Origin: Chelativorans sp. AA-79
GTDB taxonomy: Bacteria > Pseudomonadota > Alphaproteobacteria > Rhizobiales > Rhizobiaceae
Assembly: GCF_029457495.1 (NCBI RefSeq)
Contig: NZ_CP120361.1
Location: forward strand, 4,418,001 to 4,482,000
Direction: 5' to 3'
Length of the DNA stretch: 64,000 bases
The position numbers and the translations under genes are program-made. Below the pieces are notes generated by a model. It ran no database searches, was not told the origin of the DNA, and saw nothing but the letters and a program-made list of their open reading frames with translations. Position 1 is the first letter of the stretch, and the number at the start of each line of letters is the position of its first letter. Below are positions 17,467 to 26,112 of the stretch, piece by piece.

Positions 17467-18726
17467 TCATCGTTCCGGCACGGTCCGTGCAGCGGCTGTT
17501 TCGATGCGGGCTGAAGTGCATTCGGCGCGATAGATTTCGTAGAGATCGAGCGTCACGCCGCCGATCAGAACAATGAACCCCAGTGCCTCCACCAGCGGGC
17601 TGTAGCTCACGAAGGCGATATAGCCGATGAGGGCGGCGCCGAGCGCCGTTGCGACCAGTGGCCAAGGCCGTCCGTGCCGCGGCAGATTGAAGCCGGTGGC
17701 GATGGCTACCAGGGCTGCGGCGGCAAATATGATGGCTGCCCAGGCACCCTCTGGAAGCGCGATCGAGACGCCGATCACCGACAAGAGCGCCAGGAAGGCG
17801 ATCACGCCATAGCAGGCGACAATGGCCGCGACCGCTGCCACCGCACCCCAGAGACCGCGTCCGGTGATGGCTTTGAGACGCCTCGGGTGCATGCGGCGCG
17901 CCAGCCATCCCAGGCGCTCAAGGCCCGCCGTCCCGGCAGCCTCGCGCGGCCGGCGCATGACGACGGTGACGGAGCGTGCACCGAGCCCGGAGGCAATATG
18001 GCGCGTATCGGCGCTGGGGCTCGTCGAGAAATAATCGAACTCGCCGAGCACTTCGACGTCGACAAAGCCGGTCTCGCGGAAGAGTTCCAGATAGTCCTCG
18101 TCCACCGAAGCCCCGACCACGCACTCCGCCCACAGCTTCGGATCGCTGCGGCCGCCGAGCGGCACCGGCCTGGTGATGACGATATCGGAGAGTTGCACCC
18201 GCCCTTCCGGCTTCAGCACGCGGAAGATCTCGGCGCACGCCTTGCGCTTGTCGGGCACGAGATTGAGAACACCGTTCGAGGTCATCACGTCGACCGAGTT
18301 GTCAGGCAGCGGGATGTGCTCGGCGTCCGCCTCAATCGTCTCGACATTGCCGATGCCGGCCTCCCCAAGCGTCGCCTGCAGGCGGGCAAGCATGTGGGTT
18401 GTTATATCAAGTGCATAGACCCTGCCTGCCTTGCCCACCAGGCGGCTGGCCAGAAGGGTGTCCGTTCCCGAGCCTGAGCCGACGTCGAGTACGGTGTCGC
18501 CCGACCGGATCACGCCGGCAAGGAAGGGATAACCGACACCCGCGAACCGATCGACTGCAGCCTGCGGCAAGCGGTCGAGCTCTTCCTCCGGATAACTCAC
18601 GGCGAGGGCTGCCGGACGGCCCACCGGAAAGTGAAACCCCTGGTTCGGATCGTCGGCCACGCTGCCATACATCGCGCGCACAGCCTCGGTGATCTGTTCC
18701 TTCGAGAATCCCAGGATTGCGACCAT
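17467..18726 (-). CDS. ArsM-like SAM methyltransferase fused to a four-helix membrane domain
   Basis: A 419-residue two-part protein. Residues ~1-265 form a SAM methyltransferase (VLDVGSGSGTDTLLASRLVG, then TSNGVLNLVPDKRKACAEIF and WAECVVGAS), with the arrangement of arsenite methyltransferases. Residues ~285-400 hold four hydrophobic helices resembling a MerC-type membrane domain. Clear ArsM catalytic Cys pairs are not evident, so the substrate (arsenic, another metalloid, or neither) is open. It follows a zf-HC2 protein gene by 50 bases on the same strand, which suggests stress-linked control. Confidence 0.75.
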   Translation of the reverse strand: MVAILGFSKEQITEAVRAMYGSVADDPNQGFHFPVGRPAALAVSYPEEELDRLPQAAVDRFAGVGYPFLAGVIRSGDTVLDVGSGSGTDTLLASRLVGKAGRVYALDITTHMLARLQATLGEAGIGNVETIEADAEHIPLPDNSVDVMTSNGVLNLVPDKRKACAEIFRVLKPEGRVQLSDIVITRPVPLGGRSDPKLWAECVVGASVDEDYLELFRETGFVDVEVLGEFDYFSTSPSADTRHIASGLGARSVTVVMRRPREAAGTAGLERLGWLARRMHPRRLKAITGRGLWGAVAAVAAIVACYGVIAFLALLSVIGVSIALPEGAWAAIIFAAAALVAIATGFNLPRHGRPWPLVATALGAALIGYIAFVSYSPLVEALGFIVLIGGVTLDLYEIYRAECTSARIETAAARTVPER

Positions 18727-18776
18727 TCGCGCTCCTCCGCTGCCTGCGGCGCACCTGGCGCCGGTGAAAACGTTCT

Positions 18777-19010
18777 TCAGAAGCGCGCGACCATCGCGCG
18801 CACGCGGCGGCGCAGCGATTCAGGAGCCTTGACCTCGCTGGCTTCCCTCACCCGCGCGCGCAGCCTGCGCTCGAACTCCGCCCGGGAGAAGCAGGCCCGG
18901 CAGGTGTCCATGTGGCGTGCAAGCGCCTGCTCCATCTCCGCGTCGAGTTCGCGGTCGAGGTATTCGAGGAGCTTTTCGATCACCTCCTCGCACCGCAGGT
19001 CCTGCGTCAT
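18777..19010 (-). CDS. zf-HC2 / anti-sigma-factor-like zinc protein
   Basis: A 77-residue protein with the His-x3-Cys-x2-Cys core of zinc anti-sigma factors (ARHMDTCRACFSRAEFERRL) after an N-terminal helix CEEVIEKLLEYLDREL. Family members bind ECF sigma factors and release them on thiol or metal stress. No sigma factor gene is in the window, so its partner is unknown. It lies immediately upstream of the ArsM-like gene. Confidence 0.75.
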   Translation of the reverse strand: MTQDLRCEEVIEKLLEYLDRELDAEMEQALARHMDTCRACFSRAEFERRLRARVREASEVKAPESLRRRVRAMVARF

Positions 19011-19011
19011 C

Positions 19012-19191
19012 GGACACCACCTTTCGCATCGCCAGGCCTGATCCCAGCCTCACCCGCCTGCCGCCACAGCGCGCCTTGAAGAAGGCTGCGGCCGCGAGAA
19101 AGCCGATCGTCTCCCTCCATTCCTTGATGCGGTCGATCAGCTCCGGCTTCTTGCCGAATCGGGCATTGCAGTGCCAACGTGCGACGATCAT
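19012..19191 (-). pseudogene. Possible truncated small protein upstream of zf-HC2
   Basis: An ATG at 19189-19191 with a good AAGGGAGA site opens MIVARWHCNARFGKKPELID and RIKEWRETIGF, which resembles the start of small dimeric alpha-beta-barrel proteins. Family similarity then stops: the frame continues with low-complexity sequence and overlaps the zf-HC2 gene in another frame, ending at 18820. I read it as a truncated remnant, with low confidence. Confidence 0.3.
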
Positions 19192-19302
19192 TCCAATATC
19201 TCCCTTCCTGTGCCTTTATTCTGGACGGCGCGCCTGCCGGCTCGGTCCACGGGATCGCGGCCGGCAAGCACGCCCTGGCGGTTGTTCTCGGTGGGCGCCG
19301 TC

Positions 19303-19672
19303 CTAGTCCGGATGCGGAAGCATGATGGGTTGGCCCGTAGGCCCCACCTGAAAAACGATGAAGCGGGCCCCTTCGTCGGCCGAGGCGGTGCGGGCCACCA
19401 TCGGCTTGTCGGGCAGTTCGTAGAATGCCTCGCCGGCCGACACCGTCCGCAGATCCTCGCCTTCGACATCGACGTCGATCGTGCCTTCCGTCACGTAGAC
19501 GAAGACATGGCCCGGATGGATGTGGCGCTGGGTCTCCCAGCCCGGCCCCACATCGAAAACCACGATGTTGGCTTCAGTCCCTTGCTCGCCCACAACCGGT
19601 CGCGCCGACCGCGGCCGCTCCAAGGACCGTCAAAGCGGCACAAGTGGCGAACCCTGCTGACTTTATTGCCAT
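19303..19672 (-). pseudogene. Exported cupin protein with a +1 frameshift after the signal peptide
   Basis: A strong ribosome site (GGAGAAGG) precedes an ATG at 19670-19672 that encodes a signal peptide, MAIKSAGFATCAALTVLGAA. That frame stops shortly afterwards. The cupin body (EANIVVFDVGPGWETQRHIH, then HPGHVFVYVTEGTIDVDVEG) continues in another frame from about 19620. ATG to stop is 370 bases, one more than a multiple of three. A single extra base near 19600-19620 explains this. Either the gene is inactivated or there is a sequence error; a shorter TTG-started cytoplasmic cupin (19303-19623) is the alternative reading. Confidence 0.6.
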
Positions 19673-19899
19673 GATCCTTCTCCTCTGTTGTTCGGTCAGT
19701 GTCTGGCCCACCCTTCGGAGGCGGGTCTTCAGCCTGCTCCATGAGGTAGCGGATGGGCGGGGGCAGGTCTTGGCGTTTCGGGAAGTCAGCTTTTGCAATT
19801 TGTGCACCCGGCCCGGCATCGATGCGGCGGCCGGGTTTCGGGGAACTTTTGAAATGAGGTTGCGTCCTTTGCTGCCGAGACGAGGAAAAGGAGGAGAAC

Positions 19900-20889
19900 A
19901 TGGCGGAGATAGTTTCCGTGCGCCCCAGCAAACCGGCGGTGCCACGGCAGGGGCGCATGCGGGAACCATTCGACCGAGGCGGCAATTGTGGCGAAGTCGT
20001 TCCCCCACCCTTGTGGAACAAGACGATCGAGCTTCTTTGCGGCCGGCCGGAGGCGTTGAACATCCAGGCCCGCACCATTGCCGATGCCGTGCTTGCGGAA
20101 ATCGCTGCTCCTCCCGTCACGGTGACGCAGAACGGATCTGCTAGGGGCGATCCGCACCGCTTCCATCTCGTCGTCCTGCTCGAAGGGCACGGGACCTACC
20201 GCTGGGCGGCCGGCGAGCGCACGCAGAGCGCCGGCGACATCGTCCTCATCGACACCACAGAGCCCAGCCAGGTGGTCTCTCCGGTCAGTTCCCGGCTGTT
20301 GCGATGGAGCCTGCCGGAATCCCTCGCCGCCCCTTTCCTGCCCTTCCACGACAGGTGCGACGCCATACTGCGCCTGCCTGCCGGCGGCGGGATGACCGGC
20401 GTGCTGATGCGCAATGCGTGTGAACTCGCCCGCGAGGCGGAGGGGCTCGACCGCACCCTCCAGCACGGCCTGCTTTCGCACATATGCGGTCTGCTCGGCC
20501 TGGCGATGGAGGTGGAGACGCGGCCGCACCGGGCGCGCCAGGGCAACTACCGTGCCTTTCAGCGCCAGCGGGTGCTCGCCTATATCGAGGCGCATCTGGA
20601 CGATCCGCGCCTTACGGCCGGCCGCGCTGCCAGGGATCTGGGGATGTCGCCACGCTGGCTGCACGCGCTTTTCGAAGAGATGGCCGCGGGCTTCTGCGAC
20701 TTCGTGGCCGGCCGGCGACTGGAAAAAGGGCGCACGTTGCTCGAGGACCCGGCTTCAGAGCACCTGTCGATCGCGGAGATCGCCTTCCTTTGCGGCTTCA
20801 ACGACCTGTCGACCTTCTACCGCCGCTTCGGCGAGCGCTACAGCATGACGCCGGGCGAAGTGCGGAGGAGAGGACGGCGGGCCGCCTGA
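19900..20889 (+). CDS. AraC/XylS-family transcriptional regulator
   Basis: A 329-residue regulator. The N-terminal ~200 residues form a cupin-like ligand/dimerisation domain of the AraC-binding-like type (HLVVLLEGHGTYRWAAGERT). The C-terminal ~100 residues are the double-HTH domain (LTAGRAARDLGMSPRWLHAL and LSIAEIAFLCGFNDLSTFYR). AAAAGGAGGAGAAC just before the ATG fixes the start. It is divergent from the cupin gene and upstream of a GFA enzyme gene, either of which could be a target. Confidence 0.85.
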   Translation: MAEIVSVRPSKPAVPRQGRMREPFDRGGNCGEVVPPPLWNKTIELLCGRPEALNIQARTIADAVLAEIAAPPVTVTQNGSARGDPHRFHLVVLLEGHGTYRWAAGERTQSAGDIVLIDTTEPSQVVSPVSSRLLRWSLPESLAAPFLPFHDRCDAILRLPAGGGMTGVLMRNACELAREAEGLDRTLQHGLLSHICGLLGLAMEVETRPHRARQGNYRAFQRQRVLAYIEAHLDDPRLTAGRAARDLGMSPRWLHALFEEMAAGFCDFVAGRRLEKGRTLLEDPASEHLSIAEIAFLCGFNDLSTFYRRFGERYSMTPGEVRRRGRRAA

Positions 20890-20910
20890 CCCCGAGCGGC
20901 TGGAGAACAC

Positions 20911-21310
20911 ATGGAGAGGATCGCGCAATGTTGCTGCGGCACTCTCCGGGCGAAGGTCTGGGGAGAGCCTGCCGCGGTCGCTGCCTGCCACTGCAAGGAA
21001 TGTCAGCGCCGCACCGGCTCGGCCTTCGCCGCCATCGCCTTCTTTCCTGCCGAAGCGGTCGAAATCGAAGGCGTAAGCCGCGTCTTCGCACGCGAAGGCC
21101 AGAAGGGCCGGATGCTGATTTTCCATTTCTGCCCGCGCTGCGGCTCGTCGGTGTTCTGGGAGGCTGAATTCCGGCCGGGGGAGTTCGGCATCGCGGTCGG
21201 CGCCTTCGCCGACCCTGACTTTCCCCGCCCCGTCGGTCTCGGCCTGGGAGCAGTCGAAGCATCCCTGGGTCGCCTTCGGCTGCGATCTCCTTCGCCTTGA
21301 TCGACAATGA
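20911..21310 (+). pseudogene. GFA-family (formaldehyde-activating-like) enzyme with a C-terminal frameshift
   Basis: The N-terminal ~105 residues are a GFA-domain zinc protein: CCCGTLRA, ACHCKECQRRTGSAF and FCPRCGSSVFW carry the zinc cysteines. After DPDFPRP the annotated frame runs into unrelated residues and ends at 21300. A +1 shift near 21215-21240 instead yields SAWEQSKHPWVAFGCDLLRL, the normal family C-terminus, ending at 21310. The total is 400 bases, one over a multiple of three. The CCCC runs there are a plausible slip or error site. The zinc core is intact, so a shortened product might still fold. Confidence 0.65.
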
Positions 21311-21576
21311 ACATGAGACCTTGCCATGACGCCGTAGTTCAGCAGACATCCTGGACTGTCGATCGTGCCGCGATAAGTGAGCCGGCAAAAGCCAGCCCGA
21401 AGCTGAAGCCGTTCAGCCGTGCGACTGGCTCGATCGAGACATTCACCAAGTCAGGCCCTTGACGCCCGCTGGTTACCTGGGCGTTGTCGCTTGAACCCTA
21501 TGGCCGCGATCGGTCTAGGGCACCGGGCGCAAGGTCTCGATATCCCGCACTTCGAACTGCCCCGCCGCGCAAGCAC

Positions 21577-22311
21577 TCACTCAACGACAATATGCACACG
21601 GTCGGCGGGAAAACTCGAAACGCCCCAGGCGATCGGTTGGCCTGACACATCCACGTCAATCTTTGTGGTCTCGAGAAGGGGACGGGTGCGCGTGATGCCG
21701 AGCAGATCGGCTTCTTCCTGGTCAGGCATGCGGCTGCTAATGCGCGTGTTTTTGCGCCGGTAATCCTCCACGCCCAGTTGCGTCAGTGCCGCGGTGGGTG
21801 AAGGATTGTCGCTGAGAAGATCCTCGATGCCGGAAAATCGCTCTGCCGGATAGAGGTCACGGGTAAGCCCGATCGGGCGATTGGCGACAAAGGCCATGGC
21901 CCGGACGACCACGACTTCATCCCCCTCTTCGATGTCAAGCGCCAGTGCCGCGATAGCATCGGCTGGCTCATGCCAGCTTCCTAGAAATTTCCGTGTGCTG
22001 GAGAGGCCAAGACGCTTCAGATTGTCGCTGAAGCGCATCCGGCCGTCGAGGACAAAGGGTATCGCTTGTTCTGCTACAAACAGGCCTCGCCCATGCTGGA
22101 TACGCACGAGCCCGCGCCGCTCCAGGTCAGCCAAAGCCTGCCGCACCGTGAAGCGGCTTACGCCGAAACGCGCTGCAAGTTCGAGTTCCGTGTCGAGCTG
22201 AGTTCCCGGCTCCCGAAGCTCGATCTCACGGCGGAGCAATTCTGCGATCTGTTCCCACAGAAGAGTCTTCCTTCGGCCGGTATGGCGATCCGCGATCGAG
22301 ACTTGGGACAT
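21577..22311 (-). CDS. GntR-family regulator, HutC/PhnF subfamily (UTRA domain)
   Basis: A 244-residue repressor. The N-terminal winged HTH (LELAARFGVSRFTVRQALAD, then LERRGLVRIQHGRGLFV) is followed by a UTRA ligand-binding domain ending in RPLLETTKIDVDVSGQPIAW. The start at 22309-22311 is supported by GGAGAGGG. It is divergent from the first Dpp-type operon, and a perfect 20-bp palindrome in the intergenic region is a natural operator. UTRA regulators sense small metabolites such as phosphonates, amino acids or sugar phosphates; the ligand is not predictable here. Confidence 0.85.
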   Translation of the reverse strand: MSQVSIADRHTGRRKTLLWEQIAELLRREIELREPGTQLDTELELAARFGVSRFTVRQALADLERRGLVRIQHGRGLFVAEQAIPFVLDGRMRFSDNLKRLGLSSTRKFLGSWHEPADAIAALALDIEEGDEVVVVRAMAFVANRPIGLTRDLYPAERFSGIEDLLSDNPSPTAALTQLGVEDYRRKNTRISSRMPDQEEADLLGITRTRPLLETTKIDVDVSGQPIAWGVSSFPADRVHIVVE

Positions 22312-22446
22312 CGACCCTCTCCAACTGTTTTCATTGGAAGGCGTCATACGCCTGATACACGGATGATGTAAAGGTCCGGACCATATGTCGAATCAAATAT
22401 GAATTGAGCATGCCAGCTTCAAAATATGTATTAAATGTTAACATCG

Positions 22447-22466
22447 TACCTTTTATGTAAAAGGTA
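22447..22466. promoter_or_regulatory. 20-bp palindrome, likely operator
   Basis: TACCTTTTATGTAAAAGGTA is a perfect inverted repeat (9-bp arms, TG centre). It lies in the AT-rich gap between the divergent GntR regulator and binding-protein genes, 70 bases before the latter. GntR/HutC-type repressors bind short palindromes in such positions. Confidence 0.5.
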
Positions 22467-22535
22467 TGTCATTAAATATTATAATACGCGCATTACGATC
22501 TTCGATATTGAGTTTCTACCGAGAGAGGATCTGCC

Positions 22536-24104
22536 ATGCCGGAAATTTCCCGTCGAAAATTCATGATGGTGACGTCGGCGCTGGGTGTTGCTGCACTGGC
22601 GCCAAGAGTCCTCGCCGCACAGGAAGCCAACCGGCCGGAATTGCGCATCGCAGTACAGGGACTGCCGGTCACGTTGGAGCCGGTCAATGCCATTTCCAAT
22701 GTCGGTAACCGCATCACCAACGCGCTTTTCGATACGCTCATCCGCCGCGATTTCTTCAGCAATGAGCAGGGTTCCGGCACCGAACTCGTGCCATCCGTAG
22801 CAAAGTCTTGGACGCGAGAAGATGAGCGAACGGTCCTTGTGACGCTCGCCGAAGGCATTAAGTTCCACGACGGTGCCATGGTGACCGCGGCGGACGTGGC
22901 CTTTACCTTCTCCAAGGAGCGCCTCTGGGGCGAAAACCCGATGGTTCCGCGCGGACCACTCTTTTCCGCCAAGTTCGAAAGCATCGAGGCGATGAACGAG
23001 AAAACCGTGCGCTTCCGCACTGCGGCGGCTGACTATAGCCTTGAAAAGCGCCTCGCCTCCTGGATCGCATGGGTTGTGCCCGAGAAGGCGTATCGTGAGA
23101 TGGGCGCCGAAGGCTTCGGCCTCAAGCCGATCGGCACGGGGCCTTACAAATTTGTCGAGTTCGTGCCCGGCGACCGGGTCGTGGTGGAAGCCAATGACGA
23201 TTATTATCTCGGCCGGCCGACCGCTTCTCGCATCACTTTTCAGGTGGTTCCCGAGGTAGCCGCCCGTGTTGCGGGGCTCATCAGCGGCGAATACGACATG
23301 GCGTGCGCGCTGGCGCCCGACAACATCGCAATGGTCGACGCCCAGTCGCATGTGGAAACGCGTTCGGCGCAGATCGAGAATGTGCACCTCTACGTCTTCA
23401 AAGCCGATGCGCCGGTCGTTTCCGACCGTCGTGTCCGCCAGGCCATGAACCTCGCTCTTGATCGCAAACTCATCAACGATGCACTTTGGGCCGGCATGGC
23501 CGGCGTCCCGAACGGCTTCCAGATACCGGCCTATGGCGCGACCTACGAGCCGCAGCGCCCAGGCTTCGCGCACGATCCGGAACGCGCGCGGGCGCTACTC
23601 CAGGAGGCGGGCTACAATGGCGAGCTCATCACCTTCCGCACGCTCAACGACTACTATGTCAACTCCGTAGCGGCCATCCAGATGATGCTTGAAATGTGGA
23701 AGGCAGTGGGTCTCAATGTGAACATGCAGATCCTGGAAACCTGGGATCAGGTCCAAGGCGAAGGTCTGCAGCTGCGCAACTGGTCGAACGGCTTCCAAAT
23801 GCCGGATGCTTCGACGCCCCTCACCTCCGATTGGGGTCCGGCAGGCACGCCGCAGGCCGCATATGGCTGGAAGCCGCCGGCGGAATATAACGAACTTGCC
23901 GCCAAGGTGGCCGCCCTTCCCGACGGGGAGGAGCGCAAAGTCGCGTTCCAGCGCCTGCTCGACATTTGGGAAGAGGAGGCACCGGGTGCCGTGCTCTACC
24001 AGCCGGTCGAGATTTACGGCGTGCGCCGTGACATCGATTGGAAGCCGGTCACCTTCGAATTCATGGATTTGAGACCCTACAATCTGGGCTTCTCGAGGGC
24101 TTAA
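22536..24104 (+). CDS. Peptide-type ABC binding protein (SBP_bac_5), Tat-exported
   Basis: A 522-residue periplasmic binding protein of the DppA/OppA cluster. The N-terminus ISRRKFMMVTSALGVAALAP carries a twin-arginine export motif. The mature protein shows the family opening (NALFDTLIRRD, then PSVAKSWTREDERTV) and VTAADVAFTF. SBP_bac_5 proteins bind peptides but also oligosaccharides, nickel or opines, so the ligand is open. First gene of a six-gene operon; its TAA overlaps the next ATG. It is a diverged paralogue of the binding protein at 34230-35795. Confidence 0.85.
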   Translation: MPEISRRKFMMVTSALGVAALAPRVLAAQEANRPELRIAVQGLPVTLEPVNAISNVGNRITNALFDTLIRRDFFSNEQGSGTELVPSVAKSWTREDERTVLVTLAEGIKFHDGAMVTAADVAFTFSKERLWGENPMVPRGPLFSAKFESIEAMNEKTVRFRTAAADYSLEKRLASWIAWVVPEKAYREMGAEGFGLKPIGTGPYKFVEFVPGDRVVVEANDDYYLGRPTASRITFQVVPEVAARVAGLISGEYDMACALAPDNIAMVDAQSHVETRSAQIENVHLYVFKADAPVVSDRRVRQAMNLALDRKLINDALWAGMAGVPNGFQIPAYGATYEPQRPGFAHDPERARALLQEAGYNGELITFRTLNDYYVNSVAAIQMMLEMWKAVGLNVNMQILETWDQVQGEGLQLRNWSNGFQMPDASTPLTSDWGPAGTPQAAYGWKPPAEYNELAAKVAALPDGEERKVAFQRLLDIWEEEAPGAVLYQPVEIYGVRRDIDWKPVTFEFMDLRPYNLGFSRA

Positions 24105-25126
24105 TGCTGTCGGATCACATGCGGGCGGCAACGCCGCCCGCTTCAATCCTGGAAGTGCGCGATCTGGTGCTCGCTTCGCGCAAGACCGGGGCTATCCTCG
24201 TAAACGGTATGAGCTTCACGCTCAATGCCGGGGAGATTCTGGCCCTGGTCGGCGAAAGCGGTTCGGGCAAGAGCTTGACCGCGCTTGCCGTACTGGGGCT
24301 TTTACCTGCTGGCGTGGAGCAGCGAGGAGGGCGAGTCCTGGTCGATGGTCAGGATGTGACCGGCCTGCTGGCGGCACAGCGGCTGCGCGGCAGCGTTTTG
24401 GCCGCTATATTCCAGGACCCACAGGCGTCGCTCGATCCGCGCTGGAACGTGGAACGCTTTCTCGTTGATCGCTTCATGCGGCTGCGCGCGATGGAAAAGC
24501 GCGTGGCACGCGCCGCCGCTGCAGACATCCTCCATCAGGTAGGCTTGCACAACCCGGCGCGAGTCCTCCGTGCTTATCCGCACGAATTGTCCGGCGGCAT
24601 GGCACAGCGCGTGATGATCGCGGGAGCGCTTGCGGGTGGCCCGCGTATTCTCATCGCCGACGAACCCACGACTGCGCTCGACGTCACCACACAGGCGCAG
24701 ATTCTCGATCTGATCCGGGATATCCAAGCCCGCACGGGACTCGGCATTATGATGATCACCCATGATCTGGGTGTGGTGGCGGAAATCTCCTGCCGCGTGA
24801 TGGTCCTCTATGGCGGCCGCCTGATGGAGCAGGGAAACACCGCCGAGGTGCTTGAAGCCCCCATGCATCCTTATACGAGCGCATTGCTCGCCGCGATGCC
24901 GGATATCGACAAAGACGACCCGCCGGTTCCTATCCGGCAGGCGAGGAGCGACGAGGTCTCTGCTTCCGGCTGCCCGTTTGCTCCGCGTTGCAAGCGCGTC
25001 TTGGCCTCCTGCCACATGGTCATGCCGGGGCCCACCTTGGTCAGAAACGGCCGCTCCTATGCTTGCCACACCCGCGTGGAACCACTAATGAAGCAAGCAA
25101 CGAAACTGCTTCGTGCCCATGCTTGA
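24104..25126 (+). CDS. ABC transporter ATPase, DppD-like
   Basis: A 340-residue ATPase energising the peptide-type importer. Walker A GESGSGKSLTALAVLGLLP, signature LSGGMAQRVMIAGAL, Walker B RILIADEPTTALD, and the C-terminal oligopeptide domain (CPFAPRCKRVLASCH) with the iron-sulfur-type cysteine spacing of DppD/OppD. The start ATG shares an A with the stop of the binding-protein gene (TAATG). Confidence 0.9.
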   Translation: MLSDHMRAATPPASILEVRDLVLASRKTGAILVNGMSFTLNAGEILALVGESGSGKSLTALAVLGLLPAGVEQRGGRVLVDGQDVTGLLAAQRLRGSVLAAIFQDPQASLDPRWNVERFLVDRFMRLRAMEKRVARAAAADILHQVGLHNPARVLRAYPHELSGGMAQRVMIAGALAGGPRILIADEPTTALDVTTQAQILDLIRDIQARTGLGIMMITHDLGVVAEISCRVMVLYGGRLMEQGNTAEVLEAPMHPYTSALLAAMPDIDKDDPPVPIRQARSDEVSASGCPFAPRCKRVLASCHMVMPGPTLVRNGRSYACHTRVEPLMKQATKLLRAHA

Positions 25127-26102
25127 GGCGACGGGGCTCACACGCAACTTCCTGATGAAACGGCCATTCCACCGCCCGGTAACCGTTTCAGCCGTAAGCG
25201 GAGTTGATCTTGCCATCGGCCGTTCCGAGACGCTGGCGATCGTCGGCGAAAGCGGCTGTGGCAAGAGCACGCTCGGCCGTCTGCTGCTCGGGCTCCTGCC
25301 CGCCACCTCCGGCTCGGTCCGTTTCGAGGGGGTAGACCTCGCCGCCCTGGCAGCCAGTGTCTGGCGTAGACAAAGAGCGCGCATGCAGATCGTCTTCCAG
25401 AACCCCCTGGAGGCGCTTGACCCAAGGCTCCCCGTGGGCCGCCAGATCGCGGAGCCGCTTGCGATCCATGGAGCCGCGCCGGGTTCGGTCCGCAAGACCG
25501 TGGCAGAACGACTGATGCACGAGGTGGGCCTGGCGGCCAGCCTTTACGAGCGGCGGCCGCTTGAGCTCTCGGGCGGACAGCGTCAACGGGTCGTTATCGC
25601 CCGGGCGCTTGCAACCCAGCCGGCGTTCGTCGTTTTCGATGAGCCGGTGTCGGCCCTCGACGTCTCGGTCCAGGCACAGATCATCGCCCTCATTCGCCGT
25701 CTGCAGGAGGCAACGCGCTTCGCCAGCGTCTTCATCTCCCACGACCTACGGGTGGTCCGCCACGTCGCTGACCGGATCGCCGTCATGTATCTGGGGCGTA
25801 TCGTGGAAGAAGGGCCGGTGAAGGAGGTGCTTCGCTCGCCCGCTCATCCCTACACCCGCGCCCTCATAGACGCGGTGCCGCAGATCCGGCAGAGGTCCGG
25901 AAGCGCGCGGCAGCGCTTGCGTGGAGAAGCCGTCAGTGCCGAGCAAGCGCAGAATGGCTGCGCCTTTCACTCGCGTTGTCCGCTCGCCACCATCGAGGCA
26001 TGCACGGCATCGGTTCCTACCCTGAAGGCTCTTGGCAACGGGAGATCCGCCGCCTGTCACTTGGCCTCCGGCACGAGACCACCCCTCCAGCCGCTCGTCT
26101 GA
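25113..26102 (+). CDS. ABC transporter ATPase, DppF-like
   Basis: A 329-residue partner ATPase. Walker A GESGCGKSTLGRLLLGLLP, signature LSGGQRQRVVIARAL, Walker B FVVFDEPVSALD, and C-terminal FHSRCPLA cysteine region. It starts at a GTG (25113) or the in-frame ATG two codons later, overlapping the DppD-like gene by 14 bases. Confidence 0.9.
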   Translation: MPMLEATGLTRNFLMKRPFHRPVTVSAVSGVDLAIGRSETLAIVGESGCGKSTLGRLLLGLLPATSGSVRFEGVDLAALAASVWRRQRARMQIVFQNPLEALDPRLPVGRQIAEPLAIHGAAPGSVRKTVAERLMHEVGLAASLYERRPLELSGGQRQRVVIARALATQPAFVVFDEPVSALDVSVQAQIIALIRRLQEATRFASVFISHDLRVVRHVADRIAVMYLGRIVEEGPVKEVLRSPAHPYTRALIDAVPQIRQRSGSARQRLRGEAVSAEQAQNGCAFHSRCPLATIEACTASVPTLKALGNGRSAACHLASGTRPPLQPLV

Positions 26103-26112
26103 AGGAACCCCG

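Noticed and set aside
21311..21576. Minus-strand stretch encoding VNVSIEPVARLNGFSFGLAF, faintly like a drug/metabolite transporter end
   Set aside because: Too short, no start and only weak resemblance; could be chance.
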